Of a DNA stretch of 64,000 nt, positions 17,448 to 26,224 are shown piece by piece. This DNA comes from Parafrankia sp. EUN1f. GTDB lineage: Bacteria > Actinomycetota > Actinomycetes > Frankiales > Frankiaceae. The notes under the pieces are model-generated. The model was not told the origin of the DNA. It saw nothing but the letters and a program-made list of their open reading frames with translations, and did no database searches. The stretch's first letter is position 1. Each line of letters opens with the position of its first letter. The DNA is taken from the NCBI RefSeq assembly GCF_000177675.1, contig NZ_ADGX01000021.1, forward strand, positions 17,964-81,963. Reading direction: 5' to 3'. Made by a program: the position numbers and the translations under genes.

Positions 17448-18082
17448 ATGCCCTCCGCGGGCTCTTCCTCCTCCGGCAGCGGAGCGGCCTCACGGGCCAC
17501 CTGGGCGCCGACCGCGGCGGCCTCCCGCTCGGCAGGGTCGTCCGGATGGCTGACCGTGCCGCCGGGCCCGCCGGCACCGCTCGTCTGCTGCACGACGTGG
17601 GTGAGCTCGTGGGCCAGCAGACCGCGCCCGGTCGGCGAGGTCGGGTCGTACCGCCCGGGCGAGAAGAAGACGTCGGTGCCGGTGGTGAACGCCTCCGCCT
17701 GCACCGCTCGGTTCAGGGTCGCCGCCGCGCCGTCGGTGTGGATCCGCACGGCCGACAGGTCTGCGCCGAGATGGCCTTCCATCTCCGCCCGCACCGGTTC
17801 GGGCAGCGGGGCACCCGCTCCGCGCCGCGCCTCGATCGCCGCCCCGATCTCCGGGTCCAGCGGGCCGGCGCCCTGCGACCGCAGGGCGCTACGCAACACC
17901 GCCATCGCGGCCCCGGAGGACCGGCCGCCCTCAGCCATCGAGGAACCGACCTGCAGCATGCGCCCGAACGCCGCATTGCCCACCCGCACATGGAGGGCGG
18001 CGGGAACCCGCTCCCGGCCGACCGCGGCGGGCCGACGCACGGCCGGCGCCGCCGAGCGGCCGTCAAGCTGCTCGTGTTCCAT
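17444..18082 (-). CDS. DUF4157 (eCIS core) protein with HELTH metalloprotease-like motif
   Basis: 212 residues. A disordered N-terminus with a VGNAAFGRMLQ segment is followed by the DUF4157 domain (about 75-168): MEGHLGADLSAVRIHTDG, AFTTGTDVFFSPGRY, and the zinc-binding motif HELTHVVQQ at residues 158-166. DUF4157 marks eCIS-associated proteins and is thought to help load or process cargo. The protein here has no C-terminal toxin; the toxin-like protein is encoded by the next gene, overlapping by GTGA. The ATG at 18082 has a GGGAGGAG ribosome site 6 bases upstream, so the longer frame is not used. Confidence 0.9.
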   Translation of the reverse strand: MEHEQLDGRSAAPAVRRPAAVGRERVPAALHVRVGNAAFGRMLQVGSSMAEGGRSSGAAMAVLRSALRSQGAGPLDPEIGAAIEARRGAGAPLPEPVRAEMEGHLGADLSAVRIHTDGAAATLNRAVQAEAFTTGTDVFFSPGRYDPTSPTGRGLLAHELTHVVQQTSGAGGPGGTVSHPDDPAEREAAAVGAQVAREAAPLPEEEEPAEGM

Positions 18083-18299
18083 GGAAGGCTCCTCCCGGAG
18101 ACGGACGCATCGATCGGTTCCCACCAGCAGGCAGCGCCGCCCCGCCCGCGGACAATGGACGTCCAGAAGACGGACGGCTTTCCGCGGGCCGACATCTCCA
18201 CCAAACAGTGTGGCCGTTCTGCCAGCACGCGAAAACCTCGGTGCCCGTCCGCACGCGGGAGGTTGCCCGAACGGGCAGCCACCGGTTCACTCGCGGTGT

Positions 18300-19545
18300 T
18301 CAGCGTGGGATCAGCGGGAAATAAGGGCCGAACTCGTCCGCGAGGCAGAGGCGGCCGAGTTTGCGGTATTCGAGCGCGACCGCGGTGACGATCTCGCGCA
18401 TGTCCACCACCTGGCCGTTCGCCGCGCCCAGGTAGGCCGCGGTCACCGCCGCGTTGCGGATGTCGCCGCCGGCCAGCCCGAAGGCCTTCGCGCAGAACTC
18501 CAGGTCCACATCGGTGGCCAGCGGCACCCCGGCGAGCATCCGCCGCCACAGGGCGAGGCGCTGCTCGGCGTCCGGCCGGGTGAACTCCGCGACCACCGAC
18601 AACCGGCGGCGGAACGCGTCGTCAAGGTTCGCGGCCAGGTTCGTCGCCAGGACGGCCACCCCGTCGAACGACTCGATTCGCTGCAGCAGGTAGGCGACCT
18701 CGACGTTGGCGTAACGGTCGCGGGCGTCGGAGACCTCGGAACGTTTCCCGAAAAGAGCGTCCGCCTCGTCGAAGAACAGCACCGCGTTCAGCCCCTCCGC
18801 GCCGACGAAGATGCGTTCCAGGTTCTTCTCCGTCTCGCCGATGTACTTGTCGACGACCCCGGACAGGTCGATGACGTACATGTCGACACCGAGAGCGCCC
18901 GCGACGACCTCCGCCGCCATGGTCTTGCCGGTGCCCGACTCGCCGACGAACAGTGCGGTGACGGCCTCACCTCGGCCACCGCCGCGACGCAGCCCCCAGT
19001 CGTCGAGAACCCGGCCGCGGTGGGCCGCCCGTCCGGCCAGGTGGCGCAGGGTGGTGAGAGTACGCGGCGGCAGCACCAGGTCGTCCCAGCCGACCGCAGG
19101 GCTGATCCGGCGGGCCAGCCGCTCCAGCCCGGTGGCGTTCTGCGCCCGTGCCGCCGCGACCAGCCACTCGACCCGCGGCGGTGCGACCGGCCGCGCCGCC
19201 TGTGACCCCTGCGGCTCGGGCGACGGCTGCGGCTCCCGCGACGGCTGCGGCTCGGGCGACGGCTGCAACTCCGCCAGCTCCGGCAGCTCCGGCAGCTCCG
19301 GCAGCTCCGGCGCATCCTGCTCCGGGCCACCTTCCAGGACGCGGGCGGACAGCCTGGAGGCGACGACCGCCCGGCGCACCTGGCGGGGCGCGAGCCGCAG
19401 GGATGCGAGCTCGCCGGGCATCGGCGCGCCCAGCTCGGCGGCCCACACCGCGGCCTGCGCGCCGGCCCCCAGAGGAAGCACGTCATCGATCAACGGCACC
19501 GGTCCGGGGGTCTCCGGATCCCACGCCCCCGCCCGTACAGCACCA
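18300..19545 (-). CDS. eCIS AAA+ ATPase, C-terminal ATPase part (out of frame with the N-terminal part)
   Basis: A Pro/Glu/Leu repeat linker (PELPELPELPEL, then SPEPQPSREPQPSPEPQ) precedes a complete AAA+ module: Walker A GESGTGKT, Walker B LFFDEADALFG, a sensor-1 region VLATNLAANLDDAFRRR and an arginine finger cluster. It ends with a small helical lid. This is the Pvc15/Cis15-type ATPase needed for eCIS assembly. The frame has no sensible start of its own; it continues the protein begun at 20797 after the loss of one G near 19526-19530. See the N-terminal entry. Confidence 0.85.
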
Positions 19546-20797
19546 CCGGCAGAGGCGGCAGCGTCCCATCGCCTCCGGCGGCGGCGCGGACAAGCAGCCC
19601 ACGCGCCGCGGGGTCGAGCATCCCGGTCGGGCCGGCGACCAGCACGGCCCCGGCCAGCCGTGCCTCCCGGACGGCGACGGCGAGCGTCGCCGCGACACCG
19701 CCGAGCCGGTCGGCGGTCGGCACCGCAGCGGAGCCTGAGCCACCGCTCGTGCCGGTCTCCCCGCCCTCGCCCGCCCCGACGTCGCCACTGCCGGCGGCCC
19801 CTCCGGCCGGGTCCGCGACACGGGCCAGTCCCGGCGCGGAAAGATCCAGGCCGATGGCGCGGCGCCCGGCCCGGCGGCAGGCGGACAGCGCGGCAGCGAG
19901 CCCGTCCGCACCGGGTGTGGTCCGCAGGTAGACGAGCCTCGGGTCGACAGGCTCGACACCGTCCGGCCTGGCTTCGTCCAGCCCGTTGTCGGACGTCCGG
20001 GCGTCGGCCGCCGGACGAGCCTGGAGCACCCGCGGGTCTGGCAGGCGCGGTGGGCGCGGTGGCGTGCTGAGGAAGCGGGCCACCCGCCGGACCACCGGAT
20101 CGTCGACGTCCGGAGCGTCGGTCAGCACCTCGGCCAGCACCGGGCCCGGGTCGTCCACGCCGAGCAGGTGGGCGGTGACCCGGTCCGGCACGCGCAGCGA
20201 CCTGGTCAGGAACGGGCGGTCGGCGTCCTCCACGACAAGCAGTCCGGTGGCGAGCAGCGGGGCGCCGGGCGCGCACCGGGCGCGGGCCGCGCCGTCGATC
20301 GGCGAACGCCCGCACAGTTCCAGGGCGAGGCCGGGGCTGGCTCGGCGGCGGGTCACGTCGTCGTGCAGATAGCCGTAGAACTTCTCGAACCGGGCGTCCA
20401 GGTCCGGGGCCAGCGCGACCAGCAAGATGTCGACATCGAGCCCGCTCAGCCCGCAGCTGCCCGCGAGCTCTCGAAGCCGCAGCCGACTGCCCCGCTCCCG
20501 CGCCACCGCGGCGGCCCGCTCCACCTCGGCCGCAAGATCGTCCGAACCCGCATTCTGATCGCCTGAAGCCGGATCCGCCGGATCGGCCGGGCCGGGTGCG
20601 CCCGGCGGAGCCGGCGCGGCCTGGGTCGGGGTGCGGAGCAGGAGGGCGTCGATGTGGCTGTCGCTGAGGTAGAGGCCGCGGAAGGAGTCGTCGGGCTCCG
20701 GGTCGACGGCGCGCCGGGCGGCGACGGCCCCGCGGACCTGGGCCTCGACCACGGCGAGCCGGCCCAGCAGATCGGCCAGCGAGTCGTCCCCGTGCAC
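19490..20797 (-). CDS. eCIS AAA+ ATPase, N-terminal part (frameshifted)
   Basis: The N-terminal helical and degenerate ATPase-like half found in eCIS ATPases: LSDSHIDALLL, RLRELAGSCGLSGLDVDILL, then the YGYLHDDVTRRRAS pattern. Coding quality is good until LPPLPVVLYGRG, after which this frame becomes Arg-rich and stops. Moving to the neighbouring frame continues naturally as AWDPETPG and leads to the Walker motifs. Total distance 20797-18300 is 2498 bases, so exactly one base is missing (or two are extra) relative to an intact gene; the G5 tract GGGGG on the minus strand at 19526-19530 is the likely site. The start is GTG, 9 bases after the DUF4255 stop. Confidence 0.85.
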   Translation of the reverse strand: MHGDDSLADLLGRLAVVEAQVRGAVAARRAVDPEPDDSFRGLYLSDSHIDALLLRTPTQAAPAPPGAPGPADPADPASGDQNAGSDDLAAEVERAAAVARERGSRLRLRELAGSCGLSGLDVDILLVALAPDLDARFEKFYGYLHDDVTRRRASPGLALELCGRSPIDGAARARCAPGAPLLATGLLVVEDADRPFLTRSLRVPDRVTAHLLGVDDPGPVLAEVLTDAPDVDDPVVRRVARFLSTPPRPPRLPDPRVLQARPAADARTSDNGLDEARPDGVEPVDPRLVYLRTTPGADGLAAALSACRRAGRRAIGLDLSAPGLARVADPAGGAAGSGDVGAGEGGETGTSGGSGSAAVPTADRLGGVAATLAVAVREARLAGAVLVAGPTGMLDPAARGLLVRAAAGGDGTLPPLPVVLYGRGRGIRRPPDRCR

Positions 20798-20806
20798 GGG
20801 TGGCGC

Positions 20807-21487
20807 TCAGAGCTCCTGGACGCGCCGGGTCCGCGGACCGGCGCCCGCCGGCCTGCTCCCGGGCGGTGGCGGCGCGGCCGGCGCGCGCGGGTCGGTGGCC
20901 GAGGCGCGCAGGTGCACCTCGGGGTCGGCCGCGACCAGCTTGCGCACCGGTTCCACCCGGGCGGGGTCGAACGGCGCGACCACGACGAGGTCCAACGACG
21001 GCTTGAGCTCACCGCCGAGGGCGTTCCACACGTCGGCGATGCCGCGGTCCGCGCCGGTGGGCAGCGCGAGCTGCAGCAGCACCGGGATCGGCTGATCGAC
21101 CAGCGCCCCGCGCAGGTACTCGGCGGGCACCGCGTCGTGCCGCAGCAGCGCGGCGAGCAGGGCGGAGAGCAGCCGGTGCTCGTCCTCCGGGCGGGACGTC
21201 CACGCGGTGAGCAGATAGGACAGCCGCAGCCGGCGCGGCGGCGGCCGGCGCGCGACGATCCGGCCGGCGCCGTCCCGGACCTGCTCGAAGGCGATCTCGC
21301 GGCGCGCCACATCCTCCCGGATGTCGTAGAGGAACGCGTCGATGCACGGCCCACCGCGCCGGGCCGCCCACTCCCGGGTCGGAGCGTCGAAGAGGACCTC
21401 CGTGTCACCGCCGGCCACGGCTTCGGCGGCGAGCAGCGCGGCGAGCGTCGCGTCCACGTCATGGATCATCGCCTCAGACGGTGACAT
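20807..21487 (-). CDS. DUF4255 tail terminator protein (eCIS)
   Basis: 226 residues. It contains the DUF4255 signature: MIHDVDATLAALL, then a segment with AFLYDIREDVARREIAFEQV, RLRLSYLLTAWTS and the EHRLLSALLAALLRHD helix. In Pvc16/Cis16 this protein caps the tube and sheath at the end away from the baseplate. The C-terminus is a disordered Pro/Arg tail. It is the first gene of the operon. The ATG at 21487 gives the full frame; the ATG at 21469 matches the usual family N-terminus and may be the real one, since neither has a strong ribosome site. Confidence 0.9.
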   Translation of the reverse strand: MSPSEAMIHDVDATLAALLAAEAVAGGDTEVLFDAPTREWAARRGGPCIDAFLYDIREDVARREIAFEQVRDGAGRIVARRPPPRRLRLSYLLTAWTSRPEDEHRLLSALLAALLRHDAVPAEYLRGALVDQPIPVLLQLALPTGADRGIADVWNALGGELKPSLDLVVVAPFDPARVEPVRKLVAADPEVHLRASATDPRAPAAPPPPGSRPAGAGPRTRRVQEL

Positions 21488-21639
21488 CCGGGCACCGCCC
21501 GCCGCAAGAACGCACCCGGCCCGTCCGCGCTGCCCGTTCGTGCCGCATCTTCGGGCTGCGCGTTCGGGCAACGAGACGAGGCGAAACATCTGCGCGTGCG
21601 ACGGTTCCGCCGGCCGCGTGATCGACGTAGCGTCAGCTC
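21488..21639. promoter_or_regulatory. Divergent promoter region of eCIS operon and hydrolase
   Basis: 152 bases between the divergent starts of the DUF4255 gene and the hydrolase gene. It must hold both promoters. I see no convincing -35/-10 pair and no strong ribosome site before the hydrolase ATG, so leaderless initiation is possible. The regulators flanking the locus would be expected to act here, but no repeat that looks like a SARP site could be fixed by eye. Confidence 0.4.
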
Positions 21640-23073
21640 ATGGCGAGGTACAGCGCCGCGGACATCTACGGCTACGCCCGCGCGGCGGGTTTCACTCCGG
21701 ACCAGGCGGTGACGATGACCGCCATCGCCCTGGCCGAGTCGGGCGGTGACGGCTCCGCCCACGCGACCCGCGGGGAGGACTCCCGCGGCCTGTGGCAGAT
21801 CAACATGAACGCCCACCGCCAGTGGGCCGACCAGAAAGCCTACGACCCCGCGGTCAACGCGAAGCTCGCCTACGAGGTCTCCCGCGGCGGCCGGGACGTC
21901 TCGCCGTGGACCACCACCCACGGCCTCGACGACGCCCGTTACCTCGACTACCGTGCCCAGGCCGAGCGGGCGGCCCAGCTGGCCGGCGAAGGCCAGGCCC
22001 ACGGCAACTGGGCGGGGACGGCCGGCTACGGCCATCAGCTCACCGCCGCCGGGGACGCCGGCGACGGCCACCTCGACGAGACGACGGCCCGTTTTCTGCA
22101 GGCAGCGCTCGCGCAGGCCGGTGACAAGTACGTCTACGGGGCCGAGGCGCACCTCGACGACCCCGACCCGACCGCGTTCGACTGTTCGGAGCTGACCCAG
22201 TGGGCGGCCGCGCAGGCGGGTGTCGAGATCCCCGACGGGGCCGCGGCCCAGTACGAGGAGCTGCGCACCCACGGGCACGAGATCTCCGTCGACGACGCGC
22301 TGCGCACCCCGGGCGCGCTGCTGTTCCGCGCCGACCCGAACGGCTACATCAGCCACGTGGCGATCAGCCTGGGTGACGGCCGCACGATCGAGGCGCGCAA
22401 CTCGCGCCTGGGGGTCGGCGTGTTCGACAACCGCGGCGACTGGCTGAACCGGGCCGCGGTGCTGCCGGGGCTGTCCGGCCCGGTCGGCGCCGGGGCACCG
22501 CCTGGCGGGTACTCGGGCAGCTCCCTGTCCCTGGCCGGCGGGCTCGGCACCGAGGCCGGCGGGGCGGACGGCGACGGCGACGGCCTCACCGACGCGCTGG
22601 AGAGCCAGCTCGGTACGGACTCCGCTGCCGTCGACAGCGACCACGACAACCTGTCGGACATCTACGAGCTGCTGCGCGTGGGCTCGGACCCGACATCCGC
22701 CGACTCCGACCATGACGGGCTGCCCGACTCGGCCGAGCTCGCCCTCGGGAGCAGCCCCACGAACCCGGACAGTCTCGGTGCCGGTCACCTCGACGGGGCG
22801 ACCGGGCCGACGGCGGCGCTCGACAGCGATCACGACGGGATCACCGACGACCTGGAGCGGGTGCTGGGGACGGACCCGAGCCTGATGGACTCCGACGGTG
22901 ACGGCCTGCTCGACGGTGCGGAGCACCAGCTCGGTCTCGACCCGCTGGCCTTCGACCACCTCGACCCCGCCGGCACCGGTTCCGGCACCGGTGCCGGTGC
23001 CGGTGGCAGTACCTCCCTCACCCATCATGTGGACACGGGTACCGGCGGCCTCGACGGACACACGGTCCTTTGA
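21640..23073 (+). CDS. Two-domain peptidoglycan hydrolase (SLT + NlpC/P60) with calcium-binding repeats
   Basis: 477 residues. Residues 1-95 resemble a lytic transglycosylase/lysozyme-like fold (AIALAESGGDGSA with Glu33 as likely catalytic acid; SRGLWQINM). Residues 150-275 are NlpC/P60: FDCSELTQWA with Cys182, GYISHVAISLG with His239, then the RTIEARN strand. The C-terminal third carries at least five thrombospondin-type/EF-like calcium repeats (DGDGDGLTDALE, DSDHDNLSDIYE, DSDHDGLPDSAE, DSDHDGITDDLE, DSDGDGLLDGAE). There is no signal peptide, so it probably acts after lysis, from within, or loaded in the particle. It is divergent from the eCIS operon and convergent with the LuxR gene. Confidence 0.88.
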   Translation: MARYSAADIYGYARAAGFTPDQAVTMTAIALAESGGDGSAHATRGEDSRGLWQINMNAHRQWADQKAYDPAVNAKLAYEVSRGGRDVSPWTTTHGLDDARYLDYRAQAERAAQLAGEGQAHGNWAGTAGYGHQLTAAGDAGDGHLDETTARFLQAALAQAGDKYVYGAEAHLDDPDPTAFDCSELTQWAAAQAGVEIPDGAAAQYEELRTHGHEISVDDALRTPGALLFRADPNGYISHVAISLGDGRTIEARNSRLGVGVFDNRGDWLNRAAVLPGLSGPVGAGAPPGGYSGSSLSLAGGLGTEAGGADGDGDGLTDALESQLGTDSAAVDSDHDNLSDIYELLRVGSDPTSADSDHDGLPDSAELALGSSPTNPDSLGAGHLDGATGPTAALDSDHDGITDDLERVLGTDPSLMDSDGDGLLDGAEHQLGLDPLAFDHLDPAGTGSGTGAGAGGSTSLTHHVDTGTGGLDGHTVL

Positions 23074-23081
23074 CTCGGGAG

Positions 23082-24008
23082 TCAGAGCAGGCCCTGGCGG
23101 AGGGCGAACGCGACCGCGTGGGAGCGGTTGCGCAGCCCGAACCGCCGCGTGACGTCCTGCAGGACGTTCTTCACGGTCCGTTCCGAGTAGTTGAGGCGCC
23201 GCCCGATCTCCTGGGTGTCGTGCCCTTCGGCGACCAGGCGCAGCACCGTCAGTTCACGTTCGGAGAGCCCGGAGAAGGTCAGCCCGCGCGGCGCCAGCAC
23301 CTGCGTGGACACCTGCTGGACCTGCCTCAGCAGCGAGCCGAGCATGTCCGGCGGCAGGTAGCCCTCACCGACGGCGGCCCCGCGCACGGCGGCGAGCACC
23401 GCTTCCGGGGTGGCGGTGGCGCGGCGCAGGAGCCCGACGACGCCCGCCTCCACGGCGGCCGTGAGGTCGTGGGCCTCCAGCTCCGCGACGACGAGCACGA
23501 CGGGAACTCCGCCCTGCTGCAGCTCACGCACCGTCCGCAGGGTGCGCTCGTCGGCGTTCTCCGCGCTCACCAGGACCACGTCGGCCGCCCCCGGCTCAGC
23601 GGCGGACAGGTTCAGCCCAGCCGCCGACGCACCATCGTGGGCCGACCGCCCCGGTGTGGCGTCGCGCCCGCGACCCCGGTCGGGTTCCCCGGTCGGCTGG
23701 ACGGGACGCAGGTACGACGGCCGCCCGGCCGCACCCGCCCCGCCGGATCCGCCGCCTCCGGCCGCGGCCGCGGCCACACCTGCGGCCACAGCCGCCGCAC
23801 CCCTGGCCCCAGCCACGCCCCCGCCGGCGGCCACAGTCACAGCCCCAGCGACGGCCACGGCGGGCTCGGCCCCGCCCGCGCCCACGGCGACGGCTCCGGG
23901 CAGCCTCTCGACGATCTCGATCTCCGGGCAGCCACCCAGCTGCGCCGCCAGGCCGGCCTGAGTGATCGGGTCGCTGGCGCGGAGCAGCACCCGGATGCGG
24001 TGGGGCAT
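23082..24008 (-). CDS. LuxR-type regulator with degenerate receiver domain
   Basis: 308 residues. The N-terminus starts like a response-regulator receiver (IRVLLRASDPITQAGL) but is interrupted by a long Ala/Gly/Val and Pro-rich insert (about residues 40-130). The strand that should hold the phosphate-accepting Asp reads VVLVSAENADE, with Ser in place of Asp. The C-terminal helix-turn-helix is intact (GLSERELTVLRLVAEGHDTQ, RRLNYSERTVKNVL). It probably acts without phosphorylation. The ATG has a GGAGGAC ribosome site. Position next to the eCIS locus suggests a regulatory link; LuxR genes are common neighbours of actinobacterial eCIS. Confidence 0.85.
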   Translation of the reverse strand: MPHRIRVLLRASDPITQAGLAAQLGGCPEIEIVERLPGAVAVGAGGAEPAVAVAGAVTVAAGGGVAGARGAAAVAAGVAAAAAGGGGSGGAGAAGRPSYLRPVQPTGEPDRGRGRDATPGRSAHDGASAAGLNLSAAEPGAADVVLVSAENADERTLRTVRELQQGGVPVVLVVAELEAHDLTAAVEAGVVGLLRRATATPEAVLAAVRGAAVGEGYLPPDMLGSLLRQVQQVSTQVLAPRGLTFSGLSERELTVLRLVAEGHDTQEIGRRLNYSERTVKNVLQDVTRRFGLRNRSHAVAFALRQGLL

Positions 24009-24094
24009 GGTTCGTCCTCCCTGTCGTCGACGACCACGTATCGCACAGTGCGCTCAAGGTCGGCTCCTCCTCACGAACCGCTCAAGGAACGCTC

Positions 24095-26224
24095 ATGACG
24101 GGGCGCGGCGCGGACACAAGTTCGGCACGTCCGGCACCGGTACATCCGGCACCGGCACGTCCGGCCGCCGGCCAGCCTTCGGCCGCGGTCCGGCTGCTCG
24201 ACGCGGTGGCTGCCGAGGCCGGGCGGCGAGGCCGGCCGGACCTGCAGGTGCGGCTCGCCCGGGAACGCGGCCGGCTGGTCACACCGGACGCCCTGGTGGT
24301 CGTCGCGGGCGAGTTCAAGAAAGGCAAGGGCACCCTGGTCAACGCCCTGCTGGGGGCGGCGGTGTGCGGCACCGACCCGATCTCGACCACGCTGGTGCCA
24401 ACCGTGGTCGGCTTCGCCCCGCACCCGACCGCGACACTGCGGCGCGCCGGCCGGGCCTCCCCGGGTGACGCACCGACCGCCGGGACACCGCCCACAGCGG
24501 CCCCACCGCCCGAGGCTCGGTCTGACGAGGCGCCGTCCCTCGAGGCGGTGTCCATCGAGGCGGTGTCCATCGAGGCGCTGCACGACCTCGTCCAGGGCCC
24601 GCCGGCGGCGACGCGCCTCGCGATCGACGCCGGCACCGGCTCTGCCCCTGCCCCTGCCCCTGCCTCAGGCCCAGGTTCTGGCGCTGGCACCGGCCTTGCC
24701 ACCGGCGCCGGTCCGGTGAGCTCGGCGCAGGTCGGGATCCCGCGGCAGCTGCTGGCGCAGGGTCTGACCCTGCTCGACACCCCGGGGCTGAACGGCGGGC
24801 TGACCGACGGCCGGGCAGCGGCGACGCTGAACGCGGCCGTGAGCGCCGACGCCGTCCTGTTCGTCTCCGACGCCGGACAGGAACTCACCGCCCCCGAGCT
24901 GGACCTGATCCGCCGACTCGTCCGGCAGGGCGCGACCGTGCTGCTCGCGATCACCAAGATCGACGTCTGTCCGCATTGGCGCCGTGTGGTCGCGGCCAAC
25001 CGGGAGCACCTGCGGCGCGCGGGTCTGGACCTCACCGTCTTCCCCCTCGGTGCGCCGCTGCGGCTGCGCGCCCTGCGCGATCACCGGCCTGATCTCGACA
25101 CCGAGTCCGGCTACCCGGCGCTGGTGACCCATCTGCGCCACGAGATCGTCGCACCGCGCCGGGCCCGCCTTGAGCAGCTGGCCCGCGCCACCGCCGCCGA
25201 CGTGCTGCGCCAGTTGCTCACCGAGCTGGAGACCGAACGGACAGCACTCGCCGATCCGCGGCCTGACGCGGGCGACCGGGCAGCCGGGCTGGCCGCCGCC
25301 GTCCGCGACGCGAGTCGGATGGGTGAGCCCGCCGCGGTCTGGCGGCAGGAGCTTTCGCAGCAGTACCCGGAGATGACCCTGCGGTGCAGGGACGGCCTGG
25401 CGGCCAGCATCCGGACGTTGCACGCCAGAGCGGAGGAGAAGATCACCGCGAGTGATCCGGCCGAGCAGTGGGACGAGCTGCGCAGCTGGCTGTTCCGAGC
25501 GGTCAACGAGACCCTGCTGGACCACCGCCAGCAGATCCGCTCCGAAGGCGCGACTCTCGTCGACACCGTCACGCAGGCGTTCGAAGCCGCCGCCGGCCCC
25601 GTCCGGGAGCTGCTCGCCACAGCGGTCGACCGGCCGCTGCCCACGGTCGAGGACGTCCGCGGCCTCGAGTTCACCCAGTCGACCGGCTTCGATCTGCTGG
25701 CACAGGGCGCACGCGGCGGGAGTGTCGGGATGGTCATCGTCTCGGCCGGTGGGGCACTTGCCAGCATCGCCGGGCTCGCCGCACTCACGACGGTGCTCGC
25801 CCCGGTCGGAATCGGGGCGCTCGTGATGCTCGGGCGGCGCACGATCGCCTCCGTCCGCGCGAACGAACGCCGCGCCCACCAGGCGCACGCCAAGGAGGCC
25901 GCGCGGCAGTACATAGAACAGGCTGGAAGGATCATCGCGCAGGACGCGACCGTCGTCTGCGAACAGCTTCGCGTCAGCCTGCACCAGGCCCTGACCGGGC
26001 TGGCCACGGAGCTGGCGACCGAAGCGCGGCGCAACCTGGCGGCCACCGAGCGGGCCGGTCGGGAAACAGAGGAATCGCGCCAGGCCCGGCTCGCCGCGCT
26101 GGACAGGGACATCGCCCGGCTGCGCGCCGTGACCGAGGCCGCCAGCGCACCCAGCGCCGGCGGCCCGGCCGGCGCGGCCCGAGCGGGCAGGGCGGGACGG
26201 GCAGGACGGGGAGCTGCCGAGTGA
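24095..26224 (+). CDS. Dynamin-like GTPase with altered P-loop
   Basis: 709 residues. A GTPase domain with G1 reading GEFKKGKGTLVNALL (Gly where Ser/Thr normally follows the Lys), a G3 DTPGLNGGLTDG and G4 TKID. An Ala/Gly/Pro-rich insert lies between G1 and G3 (about residues 120-205). A long helical stalk follows, with a hydrophobic pair of segments around residues 545-590 (GMVIVSAGGALASIAGLAAL, VLAPVGIGALVML) that could insert in membranes. Bacterial dynamin-like proteins remodel membranes, often as hetero-pairs. The gene overlaps the next GTPase gene by GTGA and starts 86 bases from the divergent LuxR gene. Confidence 0.85.
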   Translation: MTGRGADTSSARPAPVHPAPARPAAGQPSAAVRLLDAVAAEAGRRGRPDLQVRLARERGRLVTPDALVVVAGEFKKGKGTLVNALLGAAVCGTDPISTTLVPTVVGFAPHPTATLRRAGRASPGDAPTAGTPPTAAPPPEARSDEAPSLEAVSIEAVSIEALHDLVQGPPAATRLAIDAGTGSAPAPAPASGPGSGAGTGLATGAGPVSSAQVGIPRQLLAQGLTLLDTPGLNGGLTDGRAAATLNAAVSADAVLFVSDAGQELTAPELDLIRRLVRQGATVLLAITKIDVCPHWRRVVAANREHLRRAGLDLTVFPLGAPLRLRALRDHRPDLDTESGYPALVTHLRHEIVAPRRARLEQLARATAADVLRQLLTELETERTALADPRPDAGDRAAGLAAAVRDASRMGEPAAVWRQELSQQYPEMTLRCRDGLAASIRTLHARAEEKITASDPAEQWDELRSWLFRAVNETLLDHRQQIRSEGATLVDTVTQAFEAAAGPVRELLATAVDRPLPTVEDVRGLEFTQSTGFDLLAQGARGGSVGMVIVSAGGALASIAGLAALTTVLAPVGIGALVMLGRRTIASVRANERRAHQAHAKEAARQYIEQAGRIIAQDATVVCEQLRVSLHQALTGLATELATEARRNLAATERAGRETEESRQARLAALDRDIARLRAVTEAASAPSAGGPAGAARAGRAGRAGRGAAE

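Larger units (their letters stand above)
2144..21487 (-). other. Extracellular contractile injection system (eCIS) locus
   Basis: Continuous minus-strand block holding the phage-tail-like core set: DUF4255 terminator, AAA+ ATPase, DUF4157 protein, cargo, sheath, inner tube, tube-adaptor with LysM, VgrG-like spike, PAAR tip, gp25, baseplate J and tail protein I. Most neighbours overlap by ATGA, GTGA or TGATG, which indicates one translationally coupled operon. The order resembles that known from Streptomyces-type eCIS. No holin is seen, and the only nearby lytic gene is the divergent hydrolase at 21640. No tail-fibre gene and no obvious tape measure are present. Confidence 0.93.
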
